Assembly (NCBI RefSeq): GCF_003173615.1
Contig: NZ_QGNA01000004.1
Coordinates: 434,001 to 498,000, forward strand
Origin: Falsiroseomonas bella
Lineage (GTDB): Bacteria > Pseudomonadota > Alphaproteobacteria > Acetobacterales > Acetobacteraceae
Direction of reading: 5' to 3'
DNA: 64,000 nucleotides
The position numbers and the translations under genes are program-made. This document shows positions 43,029 through 51,841 of the stretch, piece after piece (position 1 is the first letter of the stretch; every line of letters starts with the position of its first letter). The notes below the pieces were generated by a model that ran no database searches, was not told the DNA's origin, and saw only the letters and a program-made list of their open reading frames with translations.

Positions 43029-43496
43029 TCAGGATCGGAAGCGGTCCGTCAGCCCCGCCACCTGCATGAGCGCCGCCGCGCCCCAGCCCCATGCGCCGTT
43101 CACCAAAGCGAGCCGAAGCCAGTTCGGCAGGTAGACCACGGTCCAGAAGGGAAGCCCTCGCTCGCCATAATAGGGTGCGAAGCCGAATCCCGTGCAGACG
43201 AAGGCGCCGAAAAGGAATCCGGTGAGCAGGGCGGGGGGGCGCAGCAGGCGCAGCGTCGCCGCCAGCAGCACCCCCCAGCTCCCGCCCCAGAAGGCCAGGT
43301 TCAGCACTTCCGGGAAGCCGAGCGGCGCCGAGAGGCGGAGGTTGAAGCCCGGCGAGAGGGGCCTGAATCCGTCCGCCGCCCCGAACACGGCCTGCAGCCA
43401 GCGGAAGTTGTGATAGAGAATGAAGTTCGTGCCTTCGTGGAACAACGGCACGGCTGCCGCACCGGCCAGGAACCCGACGACGATGACGCGCCACAT
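43029..43496 (-). CDS. Small integral membrane protein, unknown function
   Basis: A 155-residue protein with about four transmembrane helices (first VIVVGFLAGAAAVPLFHEG, later LLTGFLFGAFVCTGFGF and a final NGAWGWGAAALMQVAGL). It carries no enzyme motif. Similar small proteins of unknown role are found in Alphaproteobacteria. It lies between two genes for PEP-CTERM-like proteins, only 13 bases from the one upstream, so it may be transcribed with it. No function can be assigned. Confidence 0.75.
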   Translation of the reverse strand: MWRVIVVGFLAGAAAVPLFHEGTNFILYHNFRWLQAVFGAADGFRPLSPGFNLRLSAPLGFPEVLNLAFWGGSWGVLLAATLRLLRPPALLTGFLFGAFVCTGFGFAPYYGERGLPFWTVVYLPNWLRLALVNGAWGWGAAALMQVAGLTDRFRS

Positions 43497-43509
43497 GGCG
43501 GGCGCGTGG

Positions 43510-44337
43510 TCAGCGGGGCAGGTGGGCGGCGGGGAAGCGCCGCCGGGCCCACAACAATCCCATCGCGCCGACGGCGAGCACCGGCAGCGTGCCCGGCGCC
43601 GGGACCGCGACCCGGTTCAGGATCACGTCGTCCAGGACCAGCTCCGTCGCGATGCCCTGCCCGATCTGCACATGGCCCCAGTTGGTGAAGCCGATGGTGG
43701 TCGTTGCGGCGTCGGCCTGGAAGTGCACGTAGTAGCGGCGATTGCCCGCGACCGCTTCCAGGAACAGCGACTGGCTGCCGATGGTCAGGCCGAACACGCC
43801 GCTCGGCATGGTCGGCGGTCCTTCCCCCGTGGTCCAGAAGTCGAGCAGGTAGGCGTCGCCCGCAGTCAGGGTCACGGTCTGCGACAGCGTCACCTGGCCC
43901 TGGTTCTGCGGCACCGTGTTGGTGAAGGCGACCGGGCCGGGAAAGCTCACCACGCCGTTCGGCCCGAAGCTCGGCGGCTGCGATGGCTGGGTGATCCAGT
44001 TGCCGAAATAGACGCAGTTCGCACCATCCGCGCAGGGGAAGGCGCCGTTGGGATAGGGGCCCCACCAGCCATAGGCGCCCGACGGGTAGGCGGCGTTCCA
44101 GGAGGGAATGGAAACGCCCGGCCCGCCGACATTGGCGCCGGTGTAGGGTCCGTTGCCCGTCCACATGCGGTTTCCCGATGCGCCGACCTCGAAGCTGCCA
44201 TTGGCGATGAGGTTCCCGGCATGGCTGCCGAGAACGGCCGTGCCGTAGGACACCGACTGGATCGCCGCCGCCGCGGGGCCACCACCAAGCAGCGCCACGG
44301 CGAGCGCGGCGCGGTGGACGAAGCTGGACGCAAGCAT
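43510..44337 (-). CDS. PEP-CTERM-type surface protein with beta-sandwich domain
   Basis: A 275-residue secreted protein. It has a signal peptide (VHRAALAVALLGGGPAAAA) and a domain beginning GNLIANGSFEVG, the usual start of carbohydrate-binding-like sandwich domains in PEP-CTERM proteins. It ends with VPAPGTLPVLAVGAMGLLWARRR, where Pro-Ala-Pro replaces the Pro-Glu-Pro of the canonical sorting signal. Starting at ATG 44337 places the signal peptide near the N terminus. The membrane protein gene follows after 13 bases. Export to the cell surface is likely; the ligand is not known. Confidence 0.82.
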   Translation of the reverse strand: MLASSFVHRAALAVALLGGGPAAAAIQSVSYGTAVLGSHAGNLIANGSFEVGASGNRMWTGNGPYTGANVGGPGVSIPSWNAAYPSGAYGWWGPYPNGAFPCADGANCVYFGNWITQPSQPPSFGPNGVVSFPGPVAFTNTVPQNQGQVTLSQTVTLTAGDAYLLDFWTTGEGPPTMPSGVFGLTIGSQSLFLEAVAGNRRYYVHFQADAATTTIGFTNWGHVQIGQGIATELVLDDVILNRVAVPAPGTLPVLAVGAMGLLWARRRFPAAHLPR

Positions 44338-44453
44338 GACGGCGACGCCCCCTGCGTCAGGGCCGGCCGGATGGCGCACCGGCTTCGACCCTGTCGGCTG
44401 CCCTCAGCCTAACAGCAGTTTCGTTGCGCAGGGAAGCAGGACCGAGAGCTCCG

Positions 44454-46733
44454 TCAGCGCGGCCTGTGCTCCGCCACCAGGTCGCCAGGACGCATCAGGT
44501 CATGCGTCAGCCGGACGGTGTTGTTCATGTAGAACTCGTCGCGCGGGAAGACATCGGTCAGCGAGGCCTCCGGCCGCAGGTTGCCCGGCGCCCATCGCAG
44601 CGGCGCCCGCGCGAAAAGCTGGCGATAGTCGCCGAAGCCGGGATTGCCGCGCGCAAGATGCGCCGTCACCTCGGGCGATGCGAAGCGCGCGGCCAGCGCC
44701 TCGGCGTCGTAGGGGATCGGGCTGTCGGAGCCGATCAGCACCGAGACCGGCATCAGCAGCAGGGTGTGGGGGAAGACGGCGGCGAAGGTCTCCACCGTGC
44801 GGCGCGTCGGACCCCACTGCACATAGATCCCGCCAGGCGCGAGGCGACGGCGCACGGATTGCAGGAACTCCTCCGAGTAGAGCAGGCCGGAATGCGAGCC
44901 TTCCGGCAGGATCGCGTCGGCCTGGATGATGTCATAGAGCTCGTCGCCCTTGGACAGCGCCCGGCGGCCGTCGCCGTATTCCAGGCGCCAGCGCGGGTTG
45001 CGGAACATCTCGGCGATCGGGCCCTGCGGGTGGCGTTGCGCCAGCTCCTCGAGCGTGGTGATCACGGGCCCGACCAGCTCGATCGCGCGGATCTCCCGCG
45101 TGATCGGGGAAACGCCGGCCGCCCAGGGCGTGCCGCCCGAGCCGATGCCGACCGCCAGCACGCGCTGCGGATCGGGGTGCATCAGCGGTCCGACCGCGCC
45201 GAGGAACTGGTGGATCGGCAGGAAGGGGATGCGGCCCTGGCTGAAGCCCTGGATGAAGAAGGGGCCGTGCGGCTCGGTCGGGCTCGTCGCGTCGTCGCGG
45301 AAGAAGGCGACGCCGGAGCGGTCCTCGGCCCAGGCTGTGCGCTGGCTCGGCTTCTCGGCATGCAGCCGCGACCAGAGCGCGGCATTGCCGGGCAGCACCA
45401 TCAGCGCCAGGGCGCAGCAGGCGGCCAGCGCCACCTCTGGCCCGCGCCGCCAGCCGGCCTTCCACAGCCAGCCAAGCACCAGCAGCAGCGACAGCACCGC
45501 CAGCAGCTGCAGCGTGCCGGCCGTGCCGAGGAAGTGGAAGGTGACGAGCCCCGTGCCGATGGAGCCCGCGGCATTGCCGAGGATGTTCGCCAGCTGCACC
45601 CAGCCGACCCGCGCGCCCACGCTCGCCAGATCCTGCTGCACGGCGCGCTGCACGAAGGGGAAAGTCATGCCGATGACGAAGCTCGGCGGCCCCACCACCA
45701 GCACGATCAGCAGCACCGTCGTCAGCAGCCCCTCGCCGCGCAGGCGCTGGATGTCGGCATTCACGGCGCTGTTGATCGGCCAGTGCGGCAGCGCCCAGTA
45801 GAGGGCGAGGATCAGCGCGGCGCCGAGCACGAAGCCGCCGGCCTGGGTGATGAAGAAGGCGGGACGAGGATCCTTCATGCGGCGCACCATCCGCGCCGCT
45901 ACGGCCATGCCCGCGCCATCCGCCAGCAGGAACACGCCGAGCACGGTGGGGAAAAGATAGGCGTGGTACTGGCCGACCTGACCCATCAGGCGGACCCAGA
46001 CGATCTCCAGCGCGACGATGACGTAGCCCGAGAGGAAGACCAGCAGGCACCAGAGCCGCAGGCTGCCGAAGGGCTCGCTCTGCGCGGCCGCGGCCGCGGC
46101 GGCGGCGCGCGGCGCCGGGCGCGCAGTGGCCTCGGCGCGCCGGAGCGCCGGCAGCAGCGTCAGAGCCAGCACGGCCGCGAAGAGGTCGAGCCCGGCGGCG
46201 AGCACCAGCGCGCCGACGAAGCCGAGATTGCCCACCAGCATCCAGCCGCCGAGCAGCGCGCCGAGGCCCGCGCCCAGCGTGTTGAGGCCGTAGAGCGTGC
46301 CGATCCGCTCGGCCACCGTGTCGAGATTGGTGGCGATGGCGCGCGCCAGCAGCGGCAGGGAGGCGCCCATGAGCGTCGTCGGCAGCACCAGTCCGGCGAA
46401 GCACAGCGCGAAGACCGCCACCGGGCTGTCCACCACGCCGGCCAGGTCGGTGGCGAGGAAGTCGTAAAGGAAGAACTTCGAGACCAGGGCGAAGACCGCC
46501 ACCCCGGCCTCGGCAAGGGCGAAGCCAACCAGCGCCTGCGCCGCGGTGAAGCGGTCCGCGATCTTCGCGCCGAGGATGGAACCGAGGCCGAGCCCGGCCA
46601 GGAAGGCGCCCACGACCAGCGCCGCGGAGACCGTGTCGGACCCGGCGAAGATGCCGAGCATGCGTTGCCAGACGATCTGGCAGAGCAGGGCCGCGAAGCC
46701 CGAGCAGAAGAATGCGACCGCCAGACGCGGCAT
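44454..46733 (-). CDS. Membrane-fused spermidine synthase-like protein
   Basis: A 759-residue protein. Residues 1-430 hold many hydrophobic helices in an MFS-like arrangement (VVGAFLAGLGLGSILG near the start). The C-terminal part from about 500 is a spermidine-synthase-type methyltransferase fold: VLAVGIGSGGTPWAAG binds the nucleoside moiety, and YDIIQADAILPEGSHSGL covers the polyamine-site region, where Asp is present but the usual catalytic set is altered. Such fusions are frequent but their substrate is not known; they may not make spermidine. The start at ATG 46733 agrees with the first helix. It is divergent from the ThDP enzyme gene. Confidence 0.88.
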   Translation of the reverse strand: MPRLAVAFFCSGFAALLCQIVWQRMLGIFAGSDTVSAALVVGAFLAGLGLGSILGAKIADRFTAAQALVGFALAEAGVAVFALVSKFFLYDFLATDLAGVVDSPVAVFALCFAGLVLPTTLMGASLPLLARAIATNLDTVAERIGTLYGLNTLGAGLGALLGGWMLVGNLGFVGALVLAAGLDLFAAVLALTLLPALRRAEATARPAPRAAAAAAAAQSEPFGSLRLWCLLVFLSGYVIVALEIVWVRLMGQVGQYHAYLFPTVLGVFLLADGAGMAVAARMVRRMKDPRPAFFITQAGGFVLGAALILALYWALPHWPINSAVNADIQRLRGEGLLTTVLLIVLVVGPPSFVIGMTFPFVQRAVQQDLASVGARVGWVQLANILGNAAGSIGTGLVTFHFLGTAGTLQLLAVLSLLLVLGWLWKAGWRRGPEVALAACCALALMVLPGNAALWSRLHAEKPSQRTAWAEDRSGVAFFRDDATSPTEPHGPFFIQGFSQGRIPFLPIHQFLGAVGPLMHPDPQRVLAVGIGSGGTPWAAGVSPITREIRAIELVGPVITTLEELAQRHPQGPIAEMFRNPRWRLEYGDGRRALSKGDELYDIIQADAILPEGSHSGLLYSEEFLQSVRRRLAPGGIYVQWGPTRRTVETFAAVFPHTLLLMPVSVLIGSDSPIPYDAEALAARFASPEVTAHLARGNPGFGDYRQLFARAPLRWAPGNLRPEASLTDVFPRDEFYMNNTVRLTHDLMRPGDLVAEHRPR

Positions 46734-46948
46734 GACCCGTCCCCCCACGCCGGCCGCGCCGACCGATCGTGTCCCATTGCCCCCTTATGGCGGCAGGATT
46801 GCGGCAGCTTCACGTGACGTAAAGGGGGGCATCACGATTTCGGGAGTCGTCCGGCCCGATTGTGGCGGCTTGGCCTCTTGCCCCCGGCGCGCGCGCCGCG
46901 CAGCCTCCCGACCTCATCGCAGGCATCATCGCGGAAGGAAGCGGACGG

Positions 46949-48490
46949 GTGAACGGCGCGGAAAGTCTGGTCCATACGCTGCTGGCATCGGGGGTGGACG
47001 TCTGCTTCGCCAACCCCGGCACCAGCGAGATGCATTTCGTCGCGGCGCTGGACCGCATCCCGGGGATGCGCTGCGTGCTCGGCCTGCAGGAGAACGTCGT
47101 CACCGGCATGGCCGACGGCTACTGGCGGATGGCCCGCAAGCCGGCGGCGACGCTGCTGCATTGCGGCCCGGGCCTCGCGAATGGCCTCGCCAACCTGCAC
47201 AACGCACGCCGCGCGCGCGCCGGCATCGTGAACTGCGTGGGCGACCAGGCGACCTACCATCGCCCGCTGGACGCGCAGCTCACCGCGGACACCGAGGGCT
47301 TCGCCCGCGCCGTCTCGGCCTGGACCCGCACGGTGGCCCGCGCCGAGGATGTGGGGCGGGACGCCGCGGTGGCGGTGCAGGCCGCGCGCACCTCGCCCGG
47401 CCAGATCGCGACCCTCATCCTGCCGTCGGACACCTGCTGGGACGACGCCCCCGGCGGCCCGGCCGCGGCGCTGCCGGTTCCCGCCGCGCCGCAGGCCGAC
47501 CCGCATGCCGTGCGCAACGCCGCCAAGGCGCTGCGGGAGCGGAAGAACGTGCTGATCCTGCTCGGCGGCCTGGCGCTGACGGGGGAAGCCCAGAAGCTCG
47601 CCTGGCGCGTCGCGCAGGCGACTGGCGCGACGGTGCTGGCGGAGATGTCGAACGGCCGGACCGAGCGCGGCCGTGGCCGCCTTCCGCTGGAGCGCGTGCC
47701 CTATCCGGTGGACATGGCGGTGGAGGCGCTGAAGACCTTCACCACCATCATCCTGGTCAACAGCAAGGCGCCGGTCGGCTTCTTCGCCTATCCGGGCAAG
47801 CCCTCCCGCCACCACCGGGAGGATGCCGACATCCTGCTGCTGACGCGCTACGAGGCCGACCCGATCCAGGCGCTGACGGCGCTGGCGGAGGAGCTGCGCG
47901 CGCCCGCCGTGGACCTGCCCGATCCCGGCCCGCGCCCGGAACCCGCCCGCGGCGTGCCGACGCCGGAGGGCCTGGCGCGGACGCTCGCCGCGCTGATGCC
48001 GGAGGATGCGGTGGTGGCGGACGAATCCGTCTCCTTCGGCCGCGGCTTCTTCAAGGAGACGCATTGCGCGCCGAAGCACGATTGGCTGCAGATCACCGGC
48101 GGCGCGATCGGCTGCGGCATCCCGCTGGCGACCGGCGCCGCGGTGGGCGCGCCGGGGCGGCGGGTGGTGAACCTGCAGGCCGACGGGTCCGGCATGTACA
48201 CGCTGCAGGGCCTCTGGACCCAGGCGCGCGAGAAGCTGCCCGTGACCACCATCGTGCTGTCCAACCGCAAATACGCGATCCTGCTCGGCGAGTATCGCGG
48301 CGTCGGTGCCAATCCGGGGCGGACGGCGATGGACATGATGGACCTCGGCAATCCGGACCTCGACTGGGTGAAGCTGGCGAACGGCATGGGCGTGGAGGCG
48401 GCGAAAACCGCGACGCTCGAAGGCTGCGGCGACCTGATGAAGCAGTCCTTCGCCAAGGACGGGCCCTTCCTGATCGAGCTCGAGATCTGA
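46949..48490 (+). CDS. ThDP-dependent acetolactate synthase-like enzyme
   Basis: A 513-residue enzyme. The conserved Glu that activates ThDP is in VLGLQENVVTGMADG (about residue 50), and the metal/diphosphate motif is QADGSGMYTLQGLW through VLSNRKYA (DG...N). It is shorter than biosynthetic acetolactate synthase and resembles the catabolic, benzoylformate-decarboxylase-like branch, so activity on a keto acid is expected but not set. A GTG start at 46949 behind GGAAGGAAG is preferred to an in-frame start at 46862 that adds about 29 unrelated residues. Two copies of a palindromic repeat follow directly after the stop, then a GlcF-like gene. Confidence 0.88.
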   Translation: MNGAESLVHTLLASGVDVCFANPGTSEMHFVAALDRIPGMRCVLGLQENVVTGMADGYWRMARKPAATLLHCGPGLANGLANLHNARRARAGIVNCVGDQATYHRPLDAQLTADTEGFARAVSAWTRTVARAEDVGRDAAVAVQAARTSPGQIATLILPSDTCWDDAPGGPAAALPVPAAPQADPHAVRNAAKALRERKNVLILLGGLALTGEAQKLAWRVAQATGATVLAEMSNGRTERGRGRLPLERVPYPVDMAVEALKTFTTIILVNSKAPVGFFAYPGKPSRHHREDADILLLTRYEADPIQALTALAEELRAPAVDLPDPGPRPEPARGVPTPEGLARTLAALMPEDAVVADESVSFGRGFFKETHCAPKHDWLQITGGAIGCGIPLATGAAVGAPGRRVVNLQADGSGMYTLQGLWTQAREKLPVTTIVLSNRKYAILLGEYRGVGANPGRTAMDMMDLGNPDLDWVKLANGMGVEAAKTATLEGCGDLMKQSFAKDGPFLIELEI

Positions 48491-48552
48491 GGCGGCCCGA
48501 TGACCGGAGGGGCGTCAGCCCCGGAGGTCTGAATCGGCCCGCCCAACATGCA
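48491..48552 (+). repeat. Palindromic repeat, copy 1
   Basis: The 53-base core begins GGCGGCCCGATGACCG and ends GGTCTGAATCGGCCCGCC, followed by CAACATGCA shared with copy 2. Outer arms pair with one mismatch, and an inner stem GGGGC/GCCCC encloses the loop GTCA. It starts at the first base after the stop of the ThDP enzyme gene. Confidence 0.9.
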
Positions 48553-48553
48553 A

Positions 48554-48615
48554 GGCGGCCCGATGACCGTAGGGGCGTCAGCCCCGAAGGTCTGAATCGG
48601 CCCGCCCAACATGCA
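48554..48615 (+). repeat. Palindromic repeat, copy 2 (tandem)
   Basis: It differs from copy 1 at two of 62 positions: T for G at core position 17 and A for G at 34, both just outside the inner stem. Period between the copies is 63 bases. The rest of the gap up to the GlcF-like gene (48616-48701) is plain GC-rich sequence without further copies. Confidence 0.9.
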
Positions 48616-48701
48616 GGCCGCCGCCGCGCGTCGCCACGTCGGCGCGCGGCGGCAGGGCGGCGCGGTTTCAACCGCGCGGCCGCTGCACTAGATGGGTGGC
48701 C

Positions 48702-50033
48702 ATGCAGACCAGCTTCGCCCCGGACCGCCTCCGCGACCCGGACCTCGCCGAGAGCAACCGGATCCTCCGCACCTGCGTCCATTGCGGCTTCTGCACGGCC
48801 ACCTGCCCGACCTTCGTGCTGCTGGGCGACGAGCTGGATAGCCCGCGCGGGCGGATCTACCTGATCAAGGACATGCTGGAGAACGACCGCCCGGCGACGG
48901 CCGAGGTGGTGAAGCATGTGGATCGCTGCCTCTCCTGCCTGTCCTGCATGACCACCTGCCCCTCGGGCGTGCACTACATGCACCTGGTGGACCATGCGCG
49001 GCGCCACATCGAGGAGACCTATGAGCGCCCGAAGGCCGAGCGTGCGCTGCGGAAGCTGCTGTCCTTCCTGCTGCCCTATCCCTGGCGCTTCCGCCTGGCG
49101 CTGCTCGGCAGCCCGCTGGCCCGGCCGCTGGCGCGGCTGATCCCGGGCGGGTCGCAGGCCGCGGAGCGGCTGCGCGCGATGCTGAAGCTCGCGCCGACCG
49201 CCGTGCCCTCGCCGAGCCCGGTGGAGAAGCCCGGCGTGCATCGCGCGGAGGGGGCACGGCGCGGACGCGTCGCGCTGCTGACCGGCTGCGCGCAGCAGGT
49301 GCTCGCGCCCTCCATCAACGAGGCGACGATCCGGCTGCTGACGCGCATGGGCCTGGATGTGGTGGTGACGAAGGAACAGGGCTGCTGCGGCGCGCTCGAC
49401 CACCACATGGGCCACCATGATCCGGCGATGCGGCTCGCCCGCGCCAATATCGAGGCATGGCATGCGGAGATGGCGGGCGAGGGGCTGGACGCCATCGTGA
49501 TCAACGCTTCGGGCTGCGGCACCACGGTGAAGGACTACGGATTCATGTTCCGCGCCGAGGGCGAGGCGATCGCGGCGCAGGCCGAGGCTGTCTCGAAGCG
49601 GGCGATGGACGTCTCGGAGGTGCTGCTGAAGTTCGGCTATGCGCCGTCTCGCGAGGTGCCGGGGCTGACGGTCGCCTATCACGCGGCCTGCAGCCTGCAG
49701 CACGGCCAGAAGATCACGGCGGCGCCGAAGGATTTGCTGAAGCGAGCCGGCTTCGCGGTGAAGGAGCCGGCGGAGGCGCATCTCTGCTGCGGCTCGGCCG
49801 GCACCTACAACCTGCTGCAGCCGGAGATCAGCGGGAAGCTGCGGGCGCGCAAGCTGGAGAACCTGGACCGGACGCGGGCGGACCTGGTCGCCAGCGGCAA
49901 TATCGGCTGCATCACCCAGCTCGGCGGGGATCGGCTGCCCGTGGTGCACACGGTGGAACTGCTGGACTGGATGGCCGGCGGGCCGGAGCCGGCGCAGGTC
50001 GCCGCTGCACGTCGGGCGCGGCAGGCGGCGTGA
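48702..50033 (+). CDS. GlcF-like iron-sulfur subunit of glycolate/lactate oxidase
   Basis: A 443-residue iron-sulfur protein. Two [4Fe-4S] motifs are at the N terminus (CVHCGFCTATCPTF and CLSCLSCMTTCP). Two CCG domains follow (GCCGALDHHMGHH and CCGSAGTYNLLQPE), as in GlcF and heterodisulfide-type proteins. It would pass electrons from a flavoprotein GlcD/GlcE to the quinone pool. No glcD or glcE gene is close by, so the flavin partner may be elsewhere. The start at ATG 48702 follows directly on a GTG at 48696; the ATG is the family-like start. Its neighbour is a ThDP enzyme. Confidence 0.9.
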   Translation: MQTSFAPDRLRDPDLAESNRILRTCVHCGFCTATCPTFVLLGDELDSPRGRIYLIKDMLENDRPATAEVVKHVDRCLSCLSCMTTCPSGVHYMHLVDHARRHIEETYERPKAERALRKLLSFLLPYPWRFRLALLGSPLARPLARLIPGGSQAAERLRAMLKLAPTAVPSPSPVEKPGVHRAEGARRGRVALLTGCAQQVLAPSINEATIRLLTRMGLDVVVTKEQGCCGALDHHMGHHDPAMRLARANIEAWHAEMAGEGLDAIVINASGCGTTVKDYGFMFRAEGEAIAAQAEAVSKRAMDVSEVLLKFGYAPSREVPGLTVAYHAACSLQHGQKITAAPKDLLKRAGFAVKEPAEAHLCCGSAGTYNLLQPEISGKLRARKLENLDRTRADLVASGNIGCITQLGGDRLPVVHTVELLDWMAGGPEPAQVAAARRARQAA

Positions 50034-50088
50034 CCGCTCCCGCGCTCGGCACTTGCCCCCGGGGGCCGCGATGACGGAGGCTCGCATC

Positions 50089-50682
50089 ATGCGTCGCCTG
50101 ATCGCCTTGCCGCTGTTGCTGTTGCCGACCCTCGCCCTGGCGCAGGGTGTGCCGCCGGCTTCCCCCGCGCCGGCCGCGCGCCCCGATCCCGCCGCCGCGC
50201 GCAAGGCCGAGCTCGACCGGCTGTTCGAGGCGCTGAAGGATGCGCCGGATGCGAGCGGCGCGCAGCTGGTGGAGGCGCGCATCCGCGGCCTCTGGGCGCG
50301 CCAGGTCTCGCCGGCCGCGGCGCTGCTGATGCGGCGCGGCCTGCGCAACATGCAGGGCAATGCGCCGGACGAGGCGCTGGAGGATTTCGACGCCGCGCTG
50401 GTGCTGGAGCCCGATGCGCCCGACCTCTGGCTGATGCGATCCCAGGCGCTGGCAGCGCTTGGCGACCGTCGCGCCGCGGCGCGCGACATCCAGCAGGCGC
50501 TGGTGCTGGAACCGCGGCACTTCATCGCGCTGGTGCAGCTTTCACAGGTGCAGGACGAGGCCGGCGACGCCGCCGGCGCGCTGCGCAGCTTCGATGCGGC
50601 GCTGGCGCTGCATCCGCGCATGGCCGGCGGCGAGGATCGCCGGCGCGAGCTGCAGCGCAAGGCGGAGGGCGACGCGCTGTAG
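50089..50682 (+). CDS. Secreted TPR-repeat protein
   Basis: A 197-residue exported protein. The signal peptide MRRLIALPLLLLPTLALAQG is followed by a Pro/Ala linker and three TPR-like helical pairs (about 75-175: ALLMRRGLRNMQGNAPDEALEDFDAAL, with DLWLMRSQALAALGDRRAAARDIQQAL and similar). The GGAGG site at 50076-50080 favours ATG 50089 over 50071. It probably mediates protein contacts in the periplasm. A repeat copy and the convergent mscS gene follow. Confidence 0.85.
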   Translation: MRRLIALPLLLLPTLALAQGVPPASPAPAARPDPAAARKAELDRLFEALKDAPDASGAQLVEARIRGLWARQVSPAAALLMRRGLRNMQGNAPDEALEDFDAALVLEPDAPDLWLMRSQALAALGDRRAAARDIQQALVLEPRHFIALVQLSQVQDEAGDAAGALRSFDAALALHPRMAGGEDRRRELQRKAEGDAL

Positions 50683-50696
50683 GCGCGGTGGATTTC

Positions 50697-50749
50697 GGCG
50701 GGCCGATTCAGACCTTCGGGCCTTGCGGCCCTTCGGTCATCGGGCCGCC
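50697..50749 (-). repeat. Palindromic repeat, copy 3 (inverted orientation)
   Basis: Read on the minus strand it has the same 53-base length and conserved arms as copies 1 and 2, with the inner stem changed to GGGCC/GGCCC and the loop to GCAA. The base pair at core positions 22 and 29 is exchanged from G-C to C-G, a compensatory change. It lies between convergent genes and shares its last base with the mscS stop codon. Confidence 0.88.
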
Positions 50750-51699
50750 TAGCGCTCGGCCTTGCGCCGGGCATCCTCGGCGGCGCGCCAGCGGGGGCGC
50801 GGCGTGGGGCGCCCTGTGGCGGGCCAGCCCTCCCGCTGGCGCGCCCGGTCGCCGTCGGTCTCCTCGGTCTGGTCGTGGAACAGCAGCTGCGAGGTCGGGT
50901 AGGGCAGGTCCACGCCAGCCCTGACGAGTCCGAGCTTCACCTGCTCGATCGCGAGGTCCAGCGCATCCAGCGCGTCGCGCCGGCGCGGCGGATGGATCCA
51001 GAAGCGCGCGAGCATCTCGACGCCCGAGGCGCCGAGCCCCGTGACCAGCGCATCGGGGGCGGGCTCGGCCAGCACGCCCTCGGTGCCGCGCAGGCTCTGC
51101 ACGATGACACGGCGGGCGAGCGCGATGTCGTCGCCATTGCCGATGGTCAGCGTGAAGGAGAGGCGGCGCGTCTCATGCGCGGTGATCACCTGGATCGTGT
51201 CGGTGAACAGCGTGGCGTTGGGGATGAGGATGCGGCGGTTGTCGTAGGTGCGCAGCACCGTCGCGCGCACCCAGATGTCCTCCACCGTGCCCTCGTCGGC
51301 CTTCACGCGGATCTGGTCGCCGATGCGGAAGGGACGGGTGAGAAGGATCAGGATGCCGGCGAGCAGGTTCTGCAGCACGTCGCGGAAGGCGAAGCCGATG
51401 GCGACGCCGCCGATGCCGAGCAGGTTGAACAGGTCGGCCGCCGAGACGGACGGAAAGGCCACCGCTGCGGCGACGAGGAAGGCGAGCAGCGTGAAGGTTC
51501 CGCCGGCGATGCGCCCGAGCACGGCCGCGGATTCCGCCGAGGTCTCGCGCAGCGCCGCCGCGTGGCGGACGCCTGAGCGCACCCCGCGGGCGAGAAGCAG
51601 CAGGACCAGGAAGACGAAAACGCCGATGACGAGGCCAGGGACCAGGGCGATGGCGGCGCGCGCGAGCGCGTCCAGCCGGTCCACGGCCTCACCGAACAT
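50749..51699 (-). CDS. Small-conductance mechanosensitive channel MscS
   Basis: A 316-residue channel. Three transmembrane helices come first, and the pore helix has the usual Gly/Ala pattern (LGIGGVAIGFAFRDVLQNLLAG). A beta domain (FRIGDQIRVKADEGTVEDIWVRATVLR) and C-terminal domain follow. The tail is a charged extension of about 45 residues. It releases solutes after osmotic downshock. A repeat copy abuts its stop codon. The ada gene starts divergently 142 bases away. Confidence 0.93.
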   Translation of the reverse strand: MFGEAVDRLDALARAAIALVPGLVIGVFVFLVLLLLARGVRSGVRHAAALRETSAESAAVLGRIAGGTFTLLAFLVAAAVAFPSVSAADLFNLLGIGGVAIGFAFRDVLQNLLAGILILLTRPFRIGDQIRVKADEGTVEDIWVRATVLRTYDNRRILIPNATLFTDTIQVITAHETRRLSFTLTIGNGDDIALARRVIVQSLRGTEGVLAEPAPDALVTGLGASGVEMLARFWIHPPRRRDALDALDLAIEQVKLGLVRAGVDLPYPTSQLLFHDQTEETDGDRARQREGWPATGRPTPRPRWRAAEDARRKAER

Positions 51700-51841
51700 G
51701 GGGCGGGCGGGCGGGCGGAACGATCATCCGTCTCTGACGCGTGGGCGGGCGCCGGGTTCGCGCGCCGCCGCAACGCGCGGATGGCCGGGGAGGGGGGTGG
51801 GGCGCCAGATCGGGCTCGTTCCACCATATTGGGTGACCGTG

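Noticed and set aside
46810-46817. TCACGTGA palindrome between the divergent spermidine synthase-like and ThDP genes
   Set aside because: An 8-bp palindrome is too short to stand out in this sequence, and no matching second site or regulator is nearby.
48554-48615. Palindromic repeat taken as the start of a CRISPR array
   Set aside because: Only two direct copies occur with no unique spacer between them, and a third is inverted and 2 kb away. No cas gene is present.
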